A DNA stretch of 64,000 bases from Aquincola tertiaricarbonis (GCF_023573145.1 NZ_CP097636.1:1736001-1800000), one strand, 5' to 3'; shown: positions 29,492-40,172, counted from the stretch's first letter. The notes: generated by a model from the letters alone, not told the origin. Numbers and translations are program-made.

Positions 29492-32124
29492 GGCGTGATG
29501 TCGGTGATGGGGTTCAGTAGAGCCTTGAGCCGGTACAGCGCGTCCAGGGCTTCGCGGGGCGACAGGGTATCAGGCTGCAGCTCGGCGAGCGCCTCTTCCA
29601 CCACGCTGGCGGCCGGCGGCATGGCGGGTGCGGGCGGCGGCGCGAACAAGTCCACCTGCGCGTTGCCGGCCTGCTGCTGCGCCTCCAGCGCTTCCAGCGC
29701 GGCGCGCGCCTGCCTTATCAGCGACTTGGGCATGCCCGCCAGTTGGGCCACCTGCACGCCGTAGCTGCGGCTGGCGGGGCCGGGCTCGATCTCGTGCAGG
29801 AAGACGATGTCGCGACCGCTTTCCACCGCGCTGACGTGCACGTTGATGGCCTGCGGATGCTTGGCCGGAAAGGCCGTCAGCTCGAAGTAGTGGGTGGCGA
29901 ACAGCGTGAAGGCGCGGTTGCGGTCGTGCAGGTGGCTGGCGATGGCGCCGGCCAGCGCCAGGCCGTCGAAGGTGCTGGTGCCGCGGCCGATCTCGTCCAT
30001 CAGCACCAGGCTGTGCTCGGTGGCGCCGTGCACGATGGCGGCGGCCTCCGTCATCTCCAGCATGAAGGTGGACTGCGCATTGGCCAGGTCGTCGGCGGCG
30101 CCGATGCGGGTGTGGATGGCATCGATCGGCCCCAGCCGGCAGGCGGTGGCGGGCACGTAGGAGCCCATCGCCGCCAGCAGCGCGATCAGGGCCACCTGAC
30201 GCATGAAGGTGCTCTTGCCGCCCATGTTGGGGCCGGTGATCACCAGCATCCGTGTGCGGGCATCGAGCCGGCAATGGTTGGCGATGAACTCGCCGCCGCC
30301 GGTCTCGCGCAGCCGGGCTTCCACCACCGGGTGGCGGCCAGCCTCGATCTCCAGGCAGGGGTGGCTGACGAACTGCGGCCGGCACCAGCCCAGCGTGGTG
30401 GCGCGCTCGGCCAGCGCGGCCAGGGCGTCCAGGCCGCTCAAGGCCTGCGCCAGCGCGGCCAGCGTGGCCAGGTGCGGCTGCAGCGCCGCCAGCAGCTGGT
30501 CGTACAGCCACTTCTCGCGGGCCAGCGCCCGGTCTTGGGCGGACAGCGCCTTGTCCTCGAAGGCCTTCAGCTCGGGCGTGATGTAGCGCTCGGCGTTCTT
30601 CAGCGTCTGGCGGCGCTGGTAGTCGGCCGGCACCCGGTCGATGAAGCTGCTGGTGACCTCGATGTAGAAGCCATGCACCTTGTTGTACTGCACCCGCAGG
30701 TTGCCGATGCCGCTGCGGCTGCGCTCACGCGCTTCCAGGTCCAGCAAAAAGGCATCGCAGTTCTGGCTGATGGCGCGCAGCTCGTCCAGCTCGGCATCGA
30801 AGCCGGGGGCGATCACGCCGCCGTCGCGCAGCAGCACGGCGGGCTCTTCGGCCACCGCCTGGGTGAGCAGGGCGGCCAGCGCTTCGTCGGGCGACAAGGC
30901 CTGGCGCAGTTCGTCCAGCAACGGCGCGGCGCCTGGCGGCACCACGGCGCGCAGCAGGGGCAGGCCGGCGAGCGTGGACCGCAGGCCCGACAGCTCACGC
31001 GGGCGCACCTGGCGCAGCGCGAGGCGGCTGGTGATGCGCTCGACATCGCAGATGTGGCGCAGCGCCTCGCGCAGCGGCTCGACGGCGTCGCGCTCGATCA
31101 GCGCCGCGATGGCCTGGTGGCGCGCGCTGGCCACGCTGCGCTCGCGCAGCGGGTGCGTGAGCCAGTGCCGCAGCGCGCGGCTGCCCATGCCGCTCTTGCA
31201 GCTGTCCAGCAGCGACAGCAGCGTGGGGCTGCTCTCGCCGCGCAGCGTTTGGGTGAGTTCCAGGTTGCGGTGGGTCGCGGGCGGCAGGTCCAGCAGGTCG
31301 GTGGCGCTTTCCACCTGCACCGTCTGCACGTGGGCCAGCGATTGGCTCTGGGTGTGCTCGGCAAAGCTCAGCAGCGCGGCGGCGGCAGCGTGGGCGGCCG
31401 TCAATGCCTGGGCAGTGAAGCCGGCCAGGCTGGCCACCTGCAGCTGCGCACACAGCTTGCGCGCGCCCAGCGTGGCGTCGAACTGCCAGGCCGGGCGCTG
31501 GGTGAGGGCGGCGCCGCTGCTGCGCACGCAGGGCGGCAGTTCGCCGCCGTCGACCAGGATCTCGGCCGCATCCAGCCGCGCCAGCCAGGCGGGCAGTTCA
31601 CGTTCGGCACATTCGGTCAGGCCCAGCCGACCGCTGGCCAGGCCCAGCCAGGCCAGGCCGAAGCGGCTGCCCTGGCGCGCAATCGCCAGCAGCAGGCTGT
31701 CCACCCGCTCGCTCAGCAGCTCGGTGTCGGTCACTGTGCCCGGCGTCACCACCCGCACCACCTTGCGCTCCACCGGCCCCTTGGCGGTGGCCACGTCGCC
31801 CACCTGCTCGGCGATCGCCACCGCCTCGCCCATGCGGATGAGCTTGGCCAGGTAGCTTTCCACCGAGTGCACCGGCACGCCAGCCATCACCACCGGCTGG
31901 CCGGCGCTCTGGCCGCGGGTGGTCAGCGTGATGTCCAGCAGCCGGTTCGCCTTGCGCGCGTCGTCATAGAACAGCTCGTAGAAATCGCCCATGCGATAGA
32001 AGACGAGCGTGTCGGGGAAGTCCGCCTTGATGGCCAGGTACTGGGCCATCATGGGCGTGTGCGCGGAGAAGTCGCGCGCAGGGGGCGCGGGCGGGGCGGG
32101 CGGCGTCGGGCGCTCGGTCTGCAA
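29488..32124 (-). CDS. mutS: DNA mismatch repair protein MutS
   Basis: The 878-residue protein recognises mismatches. The mismatch-binding domain contains [15 protein letters not shown], with the phenylalanine wedge and glutamate. Connector, lever and clamp domains follow, then the ATPase with Walker [14 protein letters not shown] near residue 628, [16 protein letters not shown], and [11 protein letters not shown]. The frame is open to 32232, but a TTG at 32124 with AGGA eight bases upstream is the better start; the extra residues are proline-rich and lack likeness to MutS. Confidence 0.95.
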   Translation of the reverse strand: MQTERPTPPAPPAPPARDFSAHTPMMAQYLAIKADFPDTLVFYRMGDFYELFYDDARKANRLLDITLTTRGQSAGQPVVMAGVPVHSVESYLAKLIRMGEAVAIAEQVGDVATAKGPVERKVVRVVTPGTVTDTELLSERVDSLLLAIARQGSRFGLAWLGLASGRLGLTECAERELPAWLARLDAAEILVDGGELPPCVRSSGAALTQRPAWQFDATLGARKLCAQLQVASLAGFTAQALTAAHAAAAALLSFAEHTQSQSLAHVQTVQVESATDLLDLPPATHRNLELTQTLRGESSPTLLSLLDSCKSGMGSRALRHWLTHPLRERSVASARHQAIAALIERDAVEPLREALRHICDVERITSRLALRQVRPRELSGLRSTLAGLPLLRAVVPPGAAPLLDELRQALSPDEALAALLTQAVAEEPAVLLRDGGVIAPGFDAELDELRAISQNCDAFLLDLEARERSRSGIGNLRVQYNKVHGFYIEVTSSFIDRVPADYQRRQTLKNAERYITPELKAFEDKALSAQDRALAREKWLYDQLLAALQPHLATLAALAQALSGLDALAALAERATTLGWCRPQFVSHPCLEIEAGRHPVVEARLRETGGGEFIANHCRLDARTRMLVITGPNMGGKSTFMRQVALIALLAAMGSYVPATACRLGPIDAIHTRIGAADDLANAQSTFMLEMTEAAAIVHGATEHSLVLMDEIGRGTSTFDGLALAGAIASHLHDRNRAFTLFATHYFELTAFPAKHPQAINVHVSAVESGRDIVFLHEIEPGPASRSYGVQVAQLAGMPKSLIRQARAALEALEAQQQAGNAQVDLFAPPPAPAMPPAASVVEEALAELQPDTLSPREALDALYRLKALLNPITDITP

Positions 32125-32334
32125 GGTGGTTCCTGGGGTCGGTCTTTCGGGGCCCCGCGGCTGCTGCGGCAGGGGGCGGCGATGATCGCATGGCCACCTC
32201 CTGGCCATGCAGCCGGCGTCTGAAGGGGTCAATCTGCGGCTTAGTTCACGTTCCAGGCCTTCGTCACAAATTTGCCCTGATACGGAAATCCGTCACGCGG
32301 TTAGCGTTTGCGCCTTCGTTACCGGAGGAAGCAC

Positions 32335-33024
32335 TTGCTACCAAAGATGTATGCGGCTGTGTTCAGCCTTGTTGCAACTGCCGGTGCGGTGGCCGGCCCG
32401 ACCGGGCTTCGTTTGAGCGGCGATGTGGTGTTCGGGGATTCGCAGGCGGCGGTGCTGGGTGCCACCTACAGCCTCACGCTCAGCTTCGATGCGCTGGCCC
32501 GCAACCACAGCAGCGATCCGGGACGCGGCCTGTACGGCGGCCGGGATGCGCTGATCACCGGTTTCGACTTCACCGTGCACGCGCCAGGCGGCCAGCGCTT
32601 CCAGGCCGGGCAGCCGCAGCTGGCGCCCGGCAATAGCAACAGCCTGGTGTCGGTGGTCGACGATCCGCGCGGCGACAGCTGGTACATGACGCTGTTCGGC
32701 CAGGGCCTGCGCCTGGCAGCGGGTGACAACATCCTGGCCGACTACCGCCTGAGCGTGGAGCTGGAGGGCGGCACCACCGGCGTCACGTCCAGCGCGCTGG
32801 GGGATGTGCCGCAAGCCGCTGCCTTCAGCAGCGCCTTGATGGGCTTCTTCCGCAGCGACGGCAGCCCGGTGCTCATCGCGACGGTGGACCGGATGGAGGC
32901 GGTGACGGCGGTGCCGGAGCCTGCCACCTGGCTGCTGATGCTGGCCGGCGTCGGCGCGCTCGGTCAGCTGGCGCGCCGGCCGGGCGCCGCGGGCTTCACT
33001 CCTCGGCCGCCGGCTGCTTCTTGA
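32335..33024 (+). CDS. PEP-CTERM sorted exported protein
   Basis: The 229-residue precursor has a signal peptide ([17 protein letters not shown]) and a C-terminal PEP-CTERM signal ([18 protein letters not shown] then RRPG). The TTG at 32335 has GGAGGA five bases upstream and is preferred over the in-frame ATG at 32347, but both are possible. The mature domain is glycine/serine-rich beta-strand-like and unrecognised. Unusually, about twelve residues follow the basic tail and overlap the 3' end of suhB by 29 bp on the other strand. Confidence 0.78.
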   Translation: MLPKMYAAVFSLVATAGAVAGPTGLRLSGDVVFGDSQAAVLGATYSLTLSFDALARNHSSDPGRGLYGGRDALITGFDFTVHAPGGQRFQAGQPQLAPGNSNSLVSVVDDPRGDSWYMTLFGQGLRLAAGDNILADYRLSVELEGGTTGVTSSALGDVPQAAAFSSALMGFFRSDGSPVLIATVDRMEAVTAVPEPATWLLMLAGVGALGQLARRPGAAGFTPRPPAAS

Positions 33025-33964
33025 TGCGCACCGGGCCGCGCTTGGGCTTGGCGTCGGCGGCGGGTGCCTCGGCGCCCAGGCTGGCGGCCAGGGCCTGCTC
33101 AGGCGTGGTGTCACCGGCTTCGGTGGCCACGGCCTCGCCGGCCACGTCGTCGGCCTTGATCACGCGGGTGTAGGGCGCCAGGATGGTGACCAGCTGGGCA
33201 TACACCTTGGCATTGCCGGCCACCACCTCGCGCTGGTACAGGTAGTCGGATTCGCCGGTGAAGTTGCCGATCAGGCCGCCCGCCTCGGTGATCATCAGCG
33301 AGCCGGCCGCGATGTCCCAGGGGTTCAGGCCGGTCTCGAAGAAGCCGTCGTAGTAGCCCGCGGCCACGTAGCACAGGTCGAGTGCGGCAGCGCCCGGACG
33401 GCGCACGCCGGCGCAGGACTGCATCACCTCTTCGAACATCTTGATGTAGCGCTTGAAGTTGTCCCCGCGGCGGAACGGGAAGCCGGTGCCCACCAGCGCG
33501 TCGGACAGGCGCGTGCGGCGCGAAACGCGGATGCGGCGGTCGTTCAGGTAGGCGCCGCGGCCCTTGGAGGCGTAGAACAGGTCGTTGCGGGTGGGGTCGT
33601 ACACCACCGCCTGCTGCACCTGGCCACGGTGCGCCAGCGCGATGGACACGCAGTACACCGGAAAGCCGTGGATGAAGTTGGTGGTGCCGTCCAGCGGATC
33701 GATGATCCAGACGAATTCGCTGTCCTTGGCGCCCCGGCTGCGGCCCGACTCTTCGGCCAGGATGGCGTGGTTGGGGTAGGCCTGCAGCACGGTGTCGATG
33801 ATCACCTGCTCGGCGGCCTGATCGACCTCGGTGACGAAGTCGTTGGGGCCCTTGTGGTTGATCTTCAGCTGCTCCAGGTCGAGCGAGGCCCGGTTGATGA
33901 TCGCGCCCGCCGCGCGTGCCGCCTTGATGGCGATGTTGAGCATGGGGTGGAGCGATTGGGACAT
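32996..33964 (-). CDS. suhB: Inositol monophosphatase family protein SuhB
   Basis: The 322-residue protein has the metal-binding motifs [31 protein letters not shown], and [15 protein letters not shown]. SuhB both dephosphorylates inositol 1-phosphate in vitro and acts with Nus factors in rRNA antitermination. It is about 50 residues longer than the family norm: an alanine/proline-rich tail ends in KKQPAAEE. The start at 33964 ([17 protein letters not shown]) is likely, with an in-frame alternative seven codons in. It diverges from trmJ. Confidence 0.93.
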   Translation of the reverse strand: MSQSLHPMLNIAIKAARAAGAIINRASLDLEQLKINHKGPNDFVTEVDQAAEQVIIDTVLQAYPNHAILAEESGRSRGAKDSEFVWIIDPLDGTTNFIHGFPVYCVSIALAHRGQVQQAVVYDPTRNDLFYASKGRGAYLNDRRIRVSRRTRLSDALVGTGFPFRRGDNFKRYIKMFEEVMQSCAGVRRPGAAALDLCYVAAGYYDGFFETGLNPWDIAAGSLMITEAGGLIGNFTGESDYLYQREVVAGNAKVYAQLVTILAPYTRVIKADDVAGEAVATEAGDTTPEQALAASLGAEAPAADAKPKRGPVRIKKQPAAEE

Positions 33965-34129
33965 GGGCGACCTGTATAAAAACGTCGGTGAACGTCGGTG
34001 GACGGACGGGCCCCGGCCTGTGGGCCGTGGGCGGTTGGGAGCAGCAGCGAAGGCAAAGAGCGGGTGGCGCCGACAATGCCGGGCCACGAGAACCGCGCAT
34101 TTTAGCCGCCTGACCCGCTTTCACGCACC

Positions 34130-34915
34130 ATGCCCGACCCAACGCCCCCTGAAGCCGCCGTGACCCCCGCCACTGAACACACGCCGCGCGGCGACGGCAG
34201 CCGCTTCATCCTCGTCAACACCAGCCACCCCGGCAACGTGGGCGCCGCTGCGCGCGCGATGAAGGTGATGGGGTTTGCCGATCTGGTGCTGGTGCAGCCC
34301 CGCTTTGCCGACGTGCTGAGCCAGGAAGACACCGTGGCCATGGCCAGCGGCGCGGCAGACATCCTGGTGCGGGCGCGCATCGTCGACTCGATCGACGAGG
34401 CGCTGGACGGCATCGACCACCTGTGCGCCACCGCGATGACGCCGCGCGACTTCGGCCCGCCCACGGCCGCACCGCGCCCGCACCTGGCGCAAATGGCGGC
34501 GCAGGGCGCGCGCATCGGCTTCGTGTTCGGCAGCGAGCGCTATGGCCTGCCCAACGAGATCGTCTACCGCTGCCACACCTGCCTGAGCATTCCCACCGAC
34601 CCGTCCTACGGCTCGCTGAACCTCGCGCAGGCGGTGCAGGTGATCGCCTATGAATGGCGGCAGGCGCTGGGCGGTTTTGCGGTGCAGGCGCGCACCGCCG
34701 AGCCGGCGCCCGCCGACGCGGCGGCGGTGCAAGGCCTGCTGGCGCACTGGCGCGAGGTGCTGGTGGCCATCGGCTACCTGGACCCGGCGGCGCCCAAGAA
34801 GCTGATGCCGCGGCTGAACCAGCTGGCCAACCGCGCGGCGCTGACGGCCGAGGAGGTGCACATCCTGCGCGGCGTGGCCAAGGCGGTGTCGCGGCTTGCC
34901 CCTCCTGGCACCTGA
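34130..34915 (+). CDS. trmJ: tRNA (cytidine/uridine-2'-O-)-methyltransferase TrmJ
   Basis: The 261-residue SPOUT methyltransferase modifies position 32 of tRNA. After a poorly conserved 20-residue lead, the knot domain shows FILVNTSHPGNVGAAARAMK, VFGSERYGLPNEIV and SLNLAQAVQVIAYE, the three SPOUT motifs. A short C-terminal helical extension covers about residues 195-260. The 3' end is 71 bp from cysE. Confidence 0.93.
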   Translation: MPDPTPPEAAVTPATEHTPRGDGSRFILVNTSHPGNVGAAARAMKVMGFADLVLVQPRFADVLSQEDTVAMASGAADILVRARIVDSIDEALDGIDHLCATAMTPRDFGPPTAAPRPHLAQMAAQGARIGFVFGSERYGLPNEIVYRCHTCLSIPTDPSYGSLNLAQAVQVIAYEWRQALGGFAVQARTAEPAPADAAAVQGLLAHWREVLVAIGYLDPAAPKKLMPRLNQLANRAALTAEEVHILRGVAKAVSRLAPPGT

Positions 34916-34954
34916 TGCAAAGGCGGCGCATACACTGGCCGGCCGTGACCGAAG

Positions 34955-34973
34955 ACGGCCCTTGAAGGGCCGC
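34955..34973 (+). promoter_or_regulatory. Hairpin in the trmJ-cysE gap
   Basis: CGGCCC TTGAA GGGCCG forms a short, perfect stem-loop 14 bp before the cysE start codon, preceded by a TACACT element near 34931 that could be a -10 box. It may influence translation initiation of cysE or end trmJ transcripts; there is no T run. Confidence 0.35.
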
Positions 34974-34986
34974 GAGAGCCAACGCC

Positions 34987-35766
34987 ATGTTCAGCCGACT
35001 GCGTGAAGACATCGCCTGCATCCGCGAACGCGACCCCGCCGCGCGTTCGTCGTGGGAGGTGCTCACCTGTTATCCCGGCCTGCACGCGCTGGTGATGCAC
35101 CGTTGGGCCCATGCGGCCTGGCGCGCCCGCTGGCACTGGCTGGGGCGCTTCATCTCGCACATTGCGCGCTTCCTTACCGGCATCGAGATCCACCCGGGCG
35201 CCACCATCGGCCGCCGGGTGTTCATTGACCACGGCATGGGGGTGGTGATCGGCGAGATGGCCGAAGTGCATGACGACTGCACCATCTACCAAGGCGTGAC
35301 GCTGGGCGGTACCTCGCTGGTGCGCGGCGCCAAACGTCATCCCACGCTGGAGCGTGGCGTCATCGTCGGCGCCAATGCGTGCGTGCTGGGGGGCTTCACC
35401 GTGGGTGAGGGCGCCCGCATCGGCTCGGGCGCGGTGCTCACCAAGCCGCTGCCGGCCGGCGCCACCGCGGTGGGCAATCCGGCCCGCATCATCGAAGGCA
35501 AGGCCGACGCCGAGCGCGAGGCGGCCTCGGCCCGCATGGGCTTCTCGGCCTATGGCGTGACGCAGGGCGACGACCCGGTGGCGCAGGCGATGAAGGGGCT
35601 GATCGACAACGCCTCGGGCCATGAGCACCAGATCATGCTGCTGTGGCAGGCGATCGAGAAGCTGTCGTCGCGCAGCCGCGAGCTGCCCGACAGCGACTGC
35701 GTGCCCCAGGACGCGCAGACCACCGAATGCTTCGACGCCGCCGGCCTGAACCGGCTGGTCAAGTAG
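34987..35766 (+). CDS. cysE: Serine O-acetyltransferase
   Basis: The 259-residue enzyme makes O-acetylserine, the precursor of cysteine. The N-terminal helical domain ([20 protein letters not shown]) leads into a left-handed beta-helix of hexapeptide repeats: [37 protein letters not shown]-terminal extension of about 80 residues ([16 protein letters not shown]) follows and is found in many beta-proteobacterial relatives. Feedback inhibition through the C-terminus is known for the family. Confidence 0.93.
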   Translation: MFSRLREDIACIRERDPAARSSWEVLTCYPGLHALVMHRWAHAAWRARWHWLGRFISHIARFLTGIEIHPGATIGRRVFIDHGMGVVIGEMAEVHDDCTIYQGVTLGGTSLVRGAKRHPTLERGVIVGANACVLGGFTVGEGARIGSGAVLTKPLPAGATAVGNPARIIEGKADAEREAASARMGFSAYGVTQGDDPVAQAMKGLIDNASGHEHQIMLLWQAIEKLSSRSRELPDSDCVPQDAQTTECFDAAGLNRLVK

Positions 35767-35786
35767 ACGGCGCTCGCTCGAGAGAA

Positions 35787-37475
35787 CTACAGCAGGAACA
35801 GCAGCGGCACGCCCAGCAGCCACAGGCTGCGCGTGTCGCGCTCGATCTCCAGCTTCAGCGTGCTGCTGTAGGGCGTGACGAAGCCGTCGGCCTCGACGCT
35901 GCGATAGCGGAAGTAGTAGGTGCCCGGCTGCGCCGGCTTGTCCACGGACCAGCTCGGCGTGGTGAGCTCCGCGCGCACCGTGGCGCTGCCGCCGAACTGC
36001 GGATCGGTCGACAGCTCCACCTGGTGGCGGTCTTCCGGCCGGCCGCTCCAGCGCAGTTCCAGGCGGCTGCCGTCGGGCGACAGCCCGCTGGTGGCGGCCG
36101 GTGGCGCGGCGCGAACGGTCAGGGCCTGCACATCGGTCCAGGGGCCCCGCTGGCGGCGGTTGCCTTCGGGCGGCCGCACGCTGGCCACGCGCCAGAAGAA
36201 GCGGCCCGGCTGGTCCAGCGTCAGCTCGGCGGCATCGCCGGTGACCTGCGGCAGGTCGACCACCAGGTCGGTGAAAGCCTCGTCGCGGGCCACCTGCAGG
36301 TGGTAGTGCTGCGCCTGCAGGTTCTCCGCCCAGCGGAAGCTCACGCGGCCCACGCCCACCTGGCCGCCGGCGCGCGGGGCGCGGGGGGCGGGGGGCTCGG
36401 GCTGCGCCGCCAGCGTGAAGCGCTGGCTGCTGTTCAGGCCTTCCACGCCGTCGGCCTGGATGCGGCGCACGCGCAGGAACCAGTCGCCATCGGCCAGGCC
36501 GGTGATGCGCACCGGCGTGCCGGCGGCCACACGCTGGTCGCTGACCACCCGTTCAAAACCGGCGTCCAGTGCCACCTGCACCCGCAGGGCGCTGGGCTCG
36601 CCCGGCACCTCCAGCCGCACGACGGGGCGTTCCACCACCGCGGGCAGCGCGTCCAGCGCGGGCGCGGGCGGCAGCGGCACCACACGCGGCGCCACACCGG
36701 CAGCCACGATGGCGGCACCGAAGCCCGCGCTCAAGTCCACGCCCGTGGCCTGCGCGGCCACCGGCTCGGCGCGCACGCGGCCTTCCAGCACTTCGGCGCG
36801 GGTGCCCTGGTCGTCACCGTGATGCACCCGGTATTCGGTGCCGCGCACGCCGATCACCGCGGTGGGCGACTGCACTTCCAGCGGTTTGGCGCGGCGCAGC
36901 TTGGTGGCCAGCACCTCCAGCGAACCGCGCACCAGGCGCATGGTGCCGGCGAAGTAGCCGTCGGTGCTGGTCTGGGCGTCGGCGCTGGTGGGCGAGGGCG
37001 TGGGGGTGAGCGCACCACCGCGCGTTGCCACCCGGGCGCTCTGGGCCAGTGTGGCTTCGGTGCCTGGCTGCACCCGCAGGCGGGAGCCATCGGCCAGCTC
37101 CACCACCGCCGAAGCGTCGGCTGCGGTGGCCAGCGACTGGCCAGCGCGCACCAGGTCGCCGGCAGCGGCCGGGCGGCCGTCCAGCGTCACGGCGCCTTGC
37201 ACCACGGCCAGACGGGCGTCCACCGGCTGCTCGCGCAGCAGCCGCAGTGGCACCTGCAGCTGCTGGCCGGCGCGGATCTGGCCGGCATTGGGCAGGCGGT
37301 TCAGCCGCGCCACCTCGCGCCAGGCCTCGGGGCCGGCCAGCACCTCGTTCGACAGGTGCCACAGCGTGTCGCCAGGCTGGATGACCAGTGGCACCGTGTC
37401 TTCCGCGGCACCCACCGGCAGACCGGCCGCGGCCATGGCCCATGCCAGTGCGCCCAGCGCCAGGCGGGACTTCAC
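35787..37475 (-). CDS. Exported LysM and FecR domain protein
   Basis: The 562-residue precursor has a signal peptide (LALGALAWAMAAAGLPVGA). A LysM domain covers about residues 28-78 (VIQPGDTLWHLSNEVL). A FecR domain follows: LADGSRLRVQPGTEATLAQ, GSLEVLATKLRR, and TPTAVIGVRGTEYRV-type text near residue 215. Fibronectin-like beta-strand repeats fill the rest, and the protein ends in a hydrophobic stretch (SLWLLGVPLLFLL). Similar proteins usually accompany CHASE2 adenylate cyclases, which are absent. The GTG at 37475 overlaps the mogA stop by four bases, which fixes the start. Confidence 0.82.
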   Translation of the reverse strand: MKSRLALGALAWAMAAAGLPVGAAEDTVPLVIQPGDTLWHLSNEVLAGPEAWREVARLNRLPNAGQIRAGQQLQVPLRLLREQPVDARLAVVQGAVTLDGRPAAAGDLVRAGQSLATAADASAVVELADGSRLRVQPGTEATLAQSARVATRGGALTPTPSPTSADAQTSTDGYFAGTMRLVRGSLEVLATKLRRAKPLEVQSPTAVIGVRGTEYRVHHGDDQGTRAEVLEGRVRAEPVAAQATGVDLSAGFGAAIVAAGVAPRVVPLPPAPALDALPAVVERPVVRLEVPGEPSALRVQVALDAGFERVVSDQRVAAGTPVRITGLADGDWFLRVRRIQADGVEGLNSSQRFTLAAQPEPPAPRAPRAGGQVGVGRVSFRWAENLQAQHYHLQVARDEAFTDLVVDLPQVTGDAAELTLDQPGRFFWRVASVRPPEGNRRQRGPWTDVQALTVRAAPPAATSGLSPDGSRLELRWSGRPEDRHQVELSTDPQFGGSATVRAELTTPSWSVDKPAQPGTYYFRYRSVEADGFVTPYSSTLKLEIERDTRSLWLLGVPLLFLL

Positions 37476-38080
37476 TGCGGGGACCCCGGTTGAGCCGGGG
37501 CAGGGCGCACGGCCGACTTGGGCCGGAAGGCCTGGCACACCGCCGGGTCGGTCTCGAGGTAAGGGCCGCCGATCAGGTCGATGCAGTAGGGCACCGCGGC
37601 GAAGATGCCCGGCACCGGCGGCTCGGCCTGCGGCAGGCCTTGCAGCGTCTCGGCGATCGACTTGGGCTGGCCGGGCAGGTTGATGATCAGCGCGCGGCCG
37701 CGGATCACCGCCACTTGTCTAGACAGGATGGCGGTGGGCACGAAGCGCAGGCTGATCTGGCGCATCTGCTCGCCAAAGCCGGGCATCTCGCGGTCGGCCA
37801 CGGCCAGCGTGGCCTCGGGCGTGATGTCGCGCGGCGCCGGGCCGGTGCCGCCCGTGGTCAGCACCAGGTCGCAGCCGGCGTCGTCCACCAGCGTGCTCAG
37901 GGCTTCGCTGACCTGCGGCTGCTCGTCGGGCACCAGGCGCGTTTCGTAGGTCACCGGGTTGCGCAATGCGCGGCCCAGCCACTCGCGCAGCGCAGGAATG
38001 CCCTTGTCCTCGTACACGCCCGCGCTGGCGCGGTCGCTGACGGACACGAGGCCGATCTTGACGGGTTCAAAACTGCTCAT
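37472..38080 (-). CDS. mogA: Molybdopterin adenylyltransferase
   Basis: The 202-residue protein adenylylates molybdopterin before molybdenum insertion. It has the MoCF-type motif TTGGTGPAPRDITPEA and a GQPKSIAETLQG region. The N-terminus (MSSFEPVKIGLVSVSDRAS) fixes the start at 38080. It overlaps the end of the upstream darP gene by 14 bp and the start of the downstream FecR gene by four bases, so the three form one transcript. Confidence 0.92.
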   Translation of the reverse strand: MSSFEPVKIGLVSVSDRASAGVYEDKGIPALREWLGRALRNPVTYETRLVPDEQPQVSEALSTLVDDAGCDLVLTTGGTGPAPRDITPEATLAVADREMPGFGEQMRQISLRFVPTAILSRQVAVIRGRALIINLPGQPKSIAETLQGLPQAEPPVPGIFAAVPYCIDLIGGPYLETDPAVCQAFRPKSAVRPAPAQPGSPQ

Positions 38081-38609
38081 GCGGTGCGTCGGGCCGGGGC
38101 TGGTTGAACTGCGACTTGATGAACTGGAACAGCTCGCGCCAGGCCTTGCCGTGGCGCTGCTCGGGCGGCAGCGCCGCATCCTTGCGGGCGGCGCGGATCA
38201 GGCTGCGCAGGTGCTGCAGGTCGGTTTCCGGCCACTCGGCCATCCAACGCGTGAGGGCCTCGTCGTCGTTGACAAGCTCCAGGCGCCATTGCTCCAGCCG
38301 GTGCAGCTCCAGCGTGTTCTGGGCGGTGCCCAGCTGCGCCGCGGCCACGGCTTCACGCAGCGGCTCGACGTCGGTCTGCCGCATCAGCTTGCCCACGTAC
38401 TGCAGGTGGCGGCGCCGGCCTTCGTGCGAGCGGATGCGGCGGGTCTCGCGCAGGGCCTCCAGCAAGGACTCGGGCATCGGCACCGCGGCCAGGCGGTCGT
38501 CGGGCAGTTCGGAAAGGGCCTCGCCCAGGCGCTGCAGGTCGTGCGCCTGCTTTTTCAGCGCGGTCTTGCTGGGGCGTTCGTCGAAAGGGTCGGTGGTGTG
38601 GGGCTGCAT
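38067..38609 (-). CDS. darP: Ribosome-associated protein DarP (YjgA, DUF615)
   Basis: The 180-residue protein is a compact helical bundle typical of DUF615: PSKTALKKQAHDLQRLGEAL near the start, RRHLQYVGKLMRQTD in the middle, and WRELFQFIKSQF at the end. In E. coli it associates with the large ribosomal subunit late in assembly. The ATG at 38609 is preferred to the longer frame that enters the pmbA promoter region. It diverges from pmbA and heads the darP-mogA-FecR row. Confidence 0.92.
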   Translation of the reverse strand: MQPHTTDPFDERPSKTALKKQAHDLQRLGEALSELPDDRLAAVPMPESLLEALRETRRIRSHEGRRRHLQYVGKLMRQTDVEPLREAVAAAQLGTAQNTLELHRLEQWRLELVNDDEALTRWMAEWPETDLQHLRSLIRAARKDAALPPEQRHGKAWRELFQFIKSQFNQPRPDAPHEQF

Positions 38610-38668
38610 AGGGCTGCTCAAGGCGACGGCTATGATAATTTGAGCCAACCCCACCCCTGCCATCCCAC

Positions 38669-40051
38669 ATGTCCGACACCCGTTCCACCACCGCCAAGGG
38701 CTTTGCCTACACGCGAGAACAGTTCCAGCAGTGCGTGGAGGACGCCTTGGCGATGGCGAAGAAGCTGGGTGCGAGCGATGCCGGCGCCGAAGCCTCGGAA
38801 GGCACCGGCCTGTCGGTCTCGGTGCGCAAGGGCGAGCTGGAGAACGTGGAGCGCAACCGCGACAAGTCGCTGGGCGTGGCGGTGTACCTGGGCCGCCGCC
38901 GCGGCAATGCCAGCACCTCCGACTTCTCGCGCGCCGCGATCGAGCAGACGGTGCGCGCCGCCTACGACATCGCCCGCTTCACCGCCGAAGACCCGGTGGC
39001 CGGCCTGCCCGACGCGGACGACCTGGCCACGGCCGAAGAGGCGGCGCGCGACCTCGACCTGTTCCACCCTTGGGACCTGGATGCCGAGGCCGCCACCGAG
39101 CTGGCCCGCCGCTGCGAGGCCGCGGCCCTGGCCACCGACCGCAAGCGCATCACCAACTCCGAAGGCGCGGGCGTCTCAGCCCAGCAGTCGCACTTTTATG
39201 CCGGCAACTCGCGCGGCTTTCGCGGCGGCTATGCCAGCTCGCGGCATTCGCTGTCGGTGGCGCCGATCGCCGGCCGCGGCGACGGCATGCAGCGCGACGC
39301 CTGGTACACCTCGATGCGCTCGGCGGACGAACTGGCCGCGCCCGAAGCGGTGGGCCGCTATGCGGCCGAGCGCGCCTTGTCGCGGCTGAAGGCCCACAAG
39401 ATCCCCACCTGCGAAGTGCCGGTGCTGTTCGAGTCGCCGCTGGCCGCCGGGCTGCTGGGCGCCTATGTGCAGGCCACCAGCGGCGGTGCGCTGTACCGCA
39501 AAGCCACCTTCCTGGTGGACAGCCTGGGCCAGCAGGTGCTGGCCGACCACCTCGACGTGCATGAAGACCCGTTCATCCTGCGCGGCAAGGCCAGCGCGCC
39601 GTTCGACGACGAAGGCGTGCGCACCCGCGCCCGCACCGTGGTGGAAGCCGGCGTGACGCAGGGCTACTTCTTGTCGAGCTATTCGGCCCGCAAGCTGGGC
39701 ATGAAAACCACCGGCCATGCCGGCGGCTCGCAGAACCTCACGCTCACCAGCCGGCTCACCCAGCCCGGCGACGACCTGGACGCGATGCTGCGCAAGCTGC
39801 ACCGCGGCCTCTTCGTCATTGAGCTGATGGGCCAGGGCGTGAACTACGTGACCGGCGACTATTCGCGCGGTGCCGCCGGCTTCTGGGTGGAGAACGGCAA
39901 GATCGTGCACCCGGTGGAGGAGGTGACCATCGCCGGCCACCTGCCTCAGATGCTCAAGTCCATCGTGGCCGTGGGCGCCGACGCCTACACCATGGGCGGC
40001 AAGACCACGGGCTCCATCCTCATCGAGAAGATGAAGGTCGCCGGCAGCTGA
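38669..40051 (+). CDS. pmbA: Metallopeptidase subunit PmbA/TldE
   Basis: The 460-residue protein pairs with TldD to form a peptidase that matures small peptides such as microcin B17 or mycofactocin-like leaders. The N-terminal SVRKGELENVERNRDKSLGV and the C-terminal GVNYVTGDYSRGAAGFWVENG are diagnostic. It lacks the HExxxH zinc motif, as expected for the TldE-type partner. The divergent pair darP-pmbA is a common proteobacterial arrangement. Confidence 0.95.
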   Translation: MSDTRSTTAKGFAYTREQFQQCVEDALAMAKKLGASDAGAEASEGTGLSVSVRKGELENVERNRDKSLGVAVYLGRRRGNASTSDFSRAAIEQTVRAAYDIARFTAEDPVAGLPDADDLATAEEAARDLDLFHPWDLDAEAATELARRCEAAALATDRKRITNSEGAGVSAQQSHFYAGNSRGFRGGYASSRHSLSVAPIAGRGDGMQRDAWYTSMRSADELAAPEAVGRYAAERALSRLKAHKIPTCEVPVLFESPLAAGLLGAYVQATSGGALYRKATFLVDSLGQQVLADHLDVHEDPFILRGKASAPFDDEGVRTRARTVVEAGVTQGYFLSSYSARKLGMKTTGHAGGSQNLTLTSRLTQPGDDLDAMLRKLHRGLFVIELMGQGVNYVTGDYSRGAAGFWVENGKIVHPVEEVTIAGHLPQMLKSIVAVGADAYTMGGKTTGSILIEKMKVAGS

Positions 40052-40172
40052 CGCCAAGCTGACGGCCTGCGGGCGGCGTCGCCGAATCTGCTGCGGGGAA
40101 ACCCCGCCGAAGCCGACGAAATGCGGCTCCTAGAATCGCGCGACCTAAATTCCGTCCACAGGAGTCCCCTAC

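Noticed and set aside
33980..33999. Tandem AACGTCGGTG direct repeat in the suhB-trmJ gap
   Set aside because: Two 10-bp copies lie side by side upstream of suhB. They are too short and isolated to call an operator with any confidence.
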